This document shows, piece after piece, positions 33,640 to 37,770 of a stretch of DNA of 37,770 bases. The position numbers and the translations under genes are program-made. The DNA comes from Calditrichaceae bacterium (GTDB taxonomy: Bacteria; Calditrichota; Calditrichia; Calditrichales; Calditrichaceae), in the NCBI GenBank assembly GCA_024762535.1, contig JANTHG010000009.1, forward strand, positions 1 through 37,770, given 5' to 3'. The notes under the pieces are model-generated. The model was not told where the DNA came from and did no database searches. It saw only the letters and a list, made by a program, of their open reading frames with translations. Every line of letters starts with the position of its first letter. Position 1 is the stretch's first letter.

Positions 33640-34653
33640 TTACTTTGTGCGCGTTTCACCGTGCTTAAAAAACCAGAAATGGTGCGCATCCAACTGTTTT
33701 TTTGCAATCAGTTCATGTAGATACTTCGGCGGGTCATCCAACGTTTCATCTGCCAAATCAAACGTTCCCCAGTGTATGGGAATAAAGGTGCGCGCTTTCA
33801 AGTCGGCCATAGCTTGCAAGGCTTCTTTGGGCCCCATGTGCACCGGCGCCATAAACCAGCGTGGCTTGTATGCTCCAATGGGCAAAGCGGCAAAATCAAC
33901 AGGTCCGTATTTTTCACCGATTTCTTTATATCCGGGGAAATAGCCCGAATCGCCGCCAAAATAGATTTTAAATGTTTTACCGTTCACCAGCCAGCTTGCC
34001 CATAAACGCTTATCCCTGTCTGTGAGCATGCGACCAGAAAAATGCTGGGCCGGCAGACATATCATTTCCACACCATTTACCCGGTTACTGTCCCACCAGT
34101 CTAATTCCGCAAAATGCGTAATTCCCCAATCTTCCAGCAACGAACCGATTCCCAATGGCACAAGATAAAGCGGCTTATTGCCCAGCCTACGTACGGTTTC
34201 TTTATCCAGATGATCATAATGGTCGTGTGAAATCAACACCAAGTCAATCTCCGGCAAATCCTCAAATGGCAGTCCGGGTGGCATATAGCGTTTAGGTCCG
34301 ACAAAGGATAGGGGTGAGGCTCGGTCACTCCAGATAGGATCGGTTAGAATATTCAATCCGTCTATCTGAATCAGTAGTGTGGAATGCCCTACCCAGGTAA
34401 CGCTAAAGGTAGAATCATTCTGGCGCAGCCATTTACCGTCATTTTCTTCTTGCGTAAATTGGTATGTATCCGGATGGTAGGGTTTTTTACCGGCCATACG
34501 GTCGATGACCGCCCATTTAAATACATCGCTCAAACCGCGGTTTTCGAAACCGGGGTATGGATTACGAAAACCATCCTTCGTGTGATGAGATTGTGCAACC
34601 ACTATAGACCCCGCCAAAATTAAAATCAGACTACTTATAAAAATATTTTTCAT
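33640..34653 (-). CDS. Exported metallo-beta-lactamase-fold hydrolase (NAPE-PLD/UlaG-like)
   Basis: 337 residues with a signal peptide (IFISSLILILAGSIVVAQ). The fold starts at VTWVGHSTLLIQIDGLNILTDP. The dinuclear-metal motif is SHDHYDHLD (HxHxDH), followed by His in PAQHFSGR, Asp in YFGGDSGYFP and His in PIHWGTFDL. The layout matches the Lactamase_B_2 group, which includes N-acyl-phosphatidylethanolamine phospholipase D and UlaG-like lactonases. NAPE-PLD-type phospholipid hydrolysis in the envelope is one possibility; the substrate is unproven. It is a single gene convergent with mgtE. Confidence 0.9.
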   Translation of the reverse strand: MKNIFISSLILILAGSIVVAQSHHTKDGFRNPYPGFENRGLSDVFKWAVIDRMAGKKPYHPDTYQFTQEENDGKWLRQNDSTFSVTWVGHSTLLIQIDGLNILTDPIWSDRASPLSFVGPKRYMPPGLPFEDLPEIDLVLISHDHYDHLDKETVRRLGNKPLYLVPLGIGSLLEDWGITHFAELDWWDSNRVNGVEMICLPAQHFSGRMLTDRDKRLWASWLVNGKTFKIYFGGDSGYFPGYKEIGEKYGPVDFAALPIGAYKPRWFMAPVHMGPKEALQAMADLKARTFIPIHWGTFDLADETLDDPPKYLHELIAKKQLDAHHFWFFKHGETRTK

Positions 34654-34810
34654 ATAGATTATCCAAATTGTTTTAGTAAGTATACGGTAAAAGTTAGGAA
34701 AGTTCCAGAATCATTCAAATATCATAATTTTTAAACAAGCTCTAAAGTATTATCTTATGAATCCGATTGTTTAAGCGTTAGAAATTAATAAGCTGTTCTG
34801 GATACTTTCA

Positions 34811-35986
34811 ATGGATATAAATTCAAACGATTCTGTTTTTATTGTAGATGATGATAAGATCCTGCTTCGTATTTTTGAAAAAATACTTGGGCAGCTAAAT
34901 TGTACAATATATACTGAAAATAATAGTTTGAAGGCAGAGAAATTAATTGAGCAATATCAACCAGATATCCTCATCCTTGATGTGATGATGCCGGAGCTGG
35001 ATGGCTTTGCTCTGTTACAAAACTTAAAGAAAAACCCTCAAACCACACATATACCCGCCCTATTTGTATCTGCTCAGACGAATGGGAAAGACATTGTAAA
35101 CGGACTGAAACTGGGAGCCATGGATTATATCACCAAACCTGTTTCCCAGGAAGAAATTATTGCCAAAGTTAAAACACAACTTCAAATGGCAAGATACAGA
35201 AAGGCTCTCAGAGAAAAAAATGAAGAATTAAATTCCCTCAACGCATCATTAGAAAAACTCGTTGAAGAAAAAACCCGGGCATTAATGGCTAAAGAGAAAC
35301 AATCTCTGATTGGTTCTATGGTCACGGGCATGGTCCATAACTTTCGTTCTCCGCTAACTGTTATCAGTGGATATTCTGAATTTTTGCAGGATATGGTCGA
35401 TGGAGAGGCTAAAGAATTTATTGATAAAGTTATTCAAGCTGCTGATCAATTAGATAATATGATGCAAAATTTAATGATTAAAACTTCATTAGACCATACA
35501 ATCAAAGTTGAACAAGTAGATATCAATACATTAATTAAAAGGGAATTCGATTTTTTTAACGCAAATTTAAGATTTAAACATGAAGTAGAAAAAATATTAG
35601 ATTTGGATGAAACGCTTCCTACCGTGAACATGGTTTACGCCGATTTGGTACAGGTATTTGAGAATTTACTTAACAATGCATTAGATGCTATGTGGAATCG
35701 CCCCATTCAACAGATTAAAGTTAGTACTTCTTATGATAGTAACAATGTGTATATTTCCATATCTGATACCGGAGTTGGGATTGAAGCGGATAAAATTCCT
35801 CTCCTTTTTGATCCGTTTTACACTTCAAAACCGCGTACGGATCAGACAAATAATGATGAACCTACCGGGACCGGGTTAGGACTTCACAGCTGTCAGAATA
35901 CATTAAATCAATATAATGGCAAAATAATTGTTGAAAGTATTCCAAACGAAGGCAGTACCTTTCGGATCGTTTTACCATATAATTAA
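34811..35986 (+). CDS. Soluble receiver-histidine kinase hybrid
   Basis: 391 residues and no membrane helix. An N-terminal receiver domain (about 8-125; Asp57 in LILDVMMPELDG, Lys109 in TKP) connects by a coiled coil (about 128-165) to a HisKA-like domain with His176 in MVHNFRSPL. The ATPase domain holds the N box FENLLNNALDAM (about 283-294), DTGVG (319-323) and GTGLG (353-357). The receiver comes first, so the kinase is likely controlled by phosphorylation or binding of its own REC domain rather than by a sensor part. The coding DNA is richer in A+T than its neighbours. The start ATG has no clear ribosome site. Confidence 0.9.
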   Translation: MDINSNDSVFIVDDDKILLRIFEKILGQLNCTIYTENNSLKAEKLIEQYQPDILILDVMMPELDGFALLQNLKKNPQTTHIPALFVSAQTNGKDIVNGLKLGAMDYITKPVSQEEIIAKVKTQLQMARYRKALREKNEELNSLNASLEKLVEEKTRALMAKEKQSLIGSMVTGMVHNFRSPLTVISGYSEFLQDMVDGEAKEFIDKVIQAADQLDNMMQNLMIKTSLDHTIKVEQVDINTLIKREFDFFNANLRFKHEVEKILDLDETLPTVNMVYADLVQVFENLLNNALDAMWNRPIQQIKVSTSYDSNNVYISISDTGVGIEADKIPLLFDPFYTSKPRTDQTNNDEPTGTGLGLHSCQNTLNQYNGKIIVESIPNEGSTFRIVLPYN

Positions 35987-36009
35987 AATATTCAACTCTG
36001 CTTTATTGA

Positions 36010-37770
36010 TCACATCCAAACCGGAAAATCTTCTTTAATCTGTAAAATTATTTTCTTTAATCTTTTTTCAATTGAATATAATTCTTTTAAAGAATAAATA
36101 TGAATCCAAAAACGGTTGAGATGCAAAAAATAGAGACGAATCGGATATTGTTTTTGGTGCGGATATAATTTGCTCAGCATCAGGGCGTAGATATGAATCT
36201 GCCACTGGTACTTCAAACTTTCGTGTTCAATCTGTTCCGGTTTAATACGATTGGTTTTATAATCCACCACTTCCCACAACCCGTCGGCATTTAAAAATAA
36301 ACGGTCTATGGTACCGCTTAGCAAATCGCTTCCGAGGCGCATGGTTACGCTTAGCTCGGAGTGCGCTTGTTCGGCAAATACAATAGCCCGTGCCGCTTCC
36401 GATTTCCGCACCTGTTGCGCAACGGCTGCCAGCTCTTCCATGAATCGCTGCTGCAGGGGCGCTTCATATACCTCAAATTCAAAGAGGATACGTTCTGTCA
36501 GTGCGTTTTCATCCGGAGTCGAGGCCAGCTTTTCGAGAAAACGGTGCACAATTTTACCCCTGAGCAACGCAAACTCATCGGGCATAAAAGCGGAGGCAAA
36601 GGTATCGTAATCCGATTCAAAAAAACCCAAATGGTATTTTTCGTAATAGGCCTGCTTATCCTGCACATACGTCATAATCTGGGTGGGTGAAAATGTGCGC
36701 GTTTCCCGACCGGACGAAACCGGATGAATCGTTTCCGGCAGAGTAACGGGTTCCGGCTTTTTGCTTAAAATGGTTTGCAAGCGCTTTAAGCCCTTGGTTA
36801 ATTGACTAAAATCCGTTTCTTCCGTGGGCGGCAAATCCGGTTGCCGTTCAATTTCCAAAGTAAATCCTTTGCCCGGAATCGTTTCTGAATCGCTTAGAAC
36901 ATCGAATACTTTATCGAGATATTCCAGTGCGCTGCCGGTTGTGATTTTTCCTTTTTTTAATCTTCCCGATAGAAATACGGCGCTCTCCGCGCGCGTTACG
37001 GCCACATAAAAAACCCGCTTGGCCTCGGCCTGTTCTTTTTGACGTAAACGGTAACGCAACAGGGAATACAATACGCCTTCATCCTCATCGGCCGGTTTGG
37101 CGGCCAGCCCCAGTTCTGCAACCAGCAAAAAGGGTGGCGTTTTTGTATTGGGCCGTGTATTCAGATAGGGTACAAACACATACGGAAATTGTAATCCTTT
37201 TGAAGCGTGAATGGTCATAAGCTTGACGGTTTCCGTATCGTCGGCAACCAATTGCGCTTCGCCTTCACGCAGCTGCCGGTCCATCAGGGTTTCCATATAA
37301 TCCACAAATTCGCTCAGGCCACCCAGCCCGGCCGCGTCAAAGGTTTGCGCTTGTCGAAGCACTTTTTCAACATTGGCGGATAGCTGTTCTCCGTTAACCT
37401 GGCTTAAATAAAAAGGCTTCAACCGTAAATCGGTTAAAATAATTTCAAAATAATCGCTTAGGCTCATGCGGTCGCGCAGGGCAAGCCATTTTTCCAAATC
37501 ATTGAACGCATTTTGCAGCTCTTCCCTGTTTGCTTGCGGAAACGCGGGATTACTCAGAGCAGCCTGCACTTTTTCATAGTACGTGCGCCCTTCTTCCCTG
37601 CTGAGGAAATAGAGGGTTTCGTCAGAGACCAAAAAGAGGGGCGCGCGCAATACGCCAATCAGCGAAAAATCATCTTCCGGATTACTTAAAAAACGCAGCA
37701 AGTAGAACAGGTCGTACACTTCCTGTTTTTGCCAAAAACCAATTCCTTTAACAGTAGTATAGGGAATATT
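36010..37770 (-). CDS. AddA-like ATP-dependent helicase/nuclease, C-terminal part (5' end outside window)
   Basis: At least 586 residues of the C-terminal part; the frame stays open to the window edge and codes there for IPYTTVKGIGFWQKQEVYD, a segment typical of AddA/UvrD-like helicases. Later come motif V (VKLMTIHASKGLQFPYVFVPY) and motif VI (KRVFYVAVTRAE). The C-terminal nuclease domain is PD-(D/E)xK: GTIDRLFLN with VVDYKTN, after the ALLRGKIVHRFLEK helix. AddA works with AddB in double-strand break processing for RecA. The helicase motifs I-IV are upstream of the window. A PcrA/UvrD-like helicase fused to a RecB-type nuclease is the alternative name. Confidence 0.92.
   Translation of the reverse strand, partial: NIPYTTVKGIGFWQKQEVYDLFYLLRFLSNPEDDFSLIGVLRAPLFLVSDETLYFLSREEGRTYYEKVQAALSNPAFPQANREELQNAFNDLEKWLALRDRMSLSDYFEIILTDLRLKPFYLSQVNGEQLSANVEKVLRQAQTFDAAGLGGLSEFVDYMETLMDRQLREGEAQLVADDTETVKLMTIHASKGLQFPYVFVPYLNTRPNTKTPPFLLVAELGLAAKPADEDEGVLYSLLRYRLRQKEQAEAKRVFYVAVTRAESAVFLSGRLKKGKITTGSALEYLDKVFDVLSDSETIPGKGFTLEIERQPDLPPTEETDFSQLTKGLKRLQTILSKKPEPVTLPETIHPVSSGRETRTFSPTQIMTYVQDKQAYYEKYHLGFFESDYDTFASAFMPDEFALLRGKIVHRFLEKLASTPDENALTERILFEFEVYEAPLQQRFMEELAAVAQQVRKSEAARAIVFAEQAHSELSVTMRLGSDLLSGTIDRLFLNADGLWEVVDYKTNRIKPEQIEHESLKYQWQIHIYALMLSKLYPHQKQYPIRLYFLHLNRFWIHIYSLKELYSIEKRLKKIILQIKEDFPVWM

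Overview
The window (37,770 bp, about 47% G+C by eye) is gene-dense chromosomal DNA from a diderm bacterium. Lipoprotein signals, TonB C-terminal domains, HflK/HflC, exported enzymes and a membrane-anchored zinc anti-sigma factor all point to two membranes. The gene mix (tandem oligoendopeptidases F, POT and SSS transporters, squalene-synthase-like enzyme, QueG, a NifS-SelD fusion) and the frequent TTG/GTG starts with clear AGGAG sites fit the FCB/Calditrichota side of the tree. That placement is only a guess: no rRNA or tRNA gene is visible. I see no phage, IS element, CRISPR array or toxin cassette; this is mostly housekeeping DNA with a few odd loci.

Layout. 1-1.6 kb: 3' part of a cysteine desulfurase fused to selenophosphate synthetase (selD). 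1.6-6.1 kb (minus): an operon led by an ECF sigma factor, followed by a zinc-binding anti-sigma factor, a lipoprotein with two TonB-C domains, a TPR protein and a thioredoxin-fold protein lacking the first redox cysteine. A sigma-W-like promoter precedes it, so autoregulation is likely. 6.2-9.9 kb: a crotonase-fold protein lacking both usual catalytic glutamates, an orphan trpB, a metallophosphoesterase and a single-domain response regulator. 10.1-13.0 kb: SSS symporter and POT peptide transporter. 13.0-14.2 kb (minus): lexA, then 3 bp downstream a protein homologous to the LexA C-terminal domain but without DNA-binding domain, cleavage site or catalytic Ser/Lys. A perfect palindrome sits at the lexA promoter. 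14.3-18 kb: hflK-hflC, ferritin, proline dehydrogenase. 18-23.2 kb (minus): a TPR-like unknown, an RsmF-type rRNA methyltransferase, squalene/phytoene synthase family, an unknown and queG. 23.7-27.6 kb: two M3 oligoendopeptidases F, one cytosolic and one exported. 27.6-33.5 kb: THEP1-like NTPase, a small lipoprotein, then metG-tatD-rsmA-mgtE. 33.6-37.8 kb: an exported metallo-beta-lactamase-fold hydrolase, a soluble REC-histidine kinase, and the 3' part of an AddA-type helicase-nuclease.

How the genes fit together. POT transporter, both PepF enzymes and proline dehydrogenase suggest a peptide/amino-acid based lifestyle. lexA, the LexA-like partner and AddA relate to DNA damage and repair. The sigma/anti-sigma operon looks like a cell-envelope sensing module. 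The most novel-looking item is the coupled lexA plus catalytically dead LexA-like gene under a TGTAC-N4-GTACA operator; the sigma-factor envelope operon and the NifS-SelD fusion come next.
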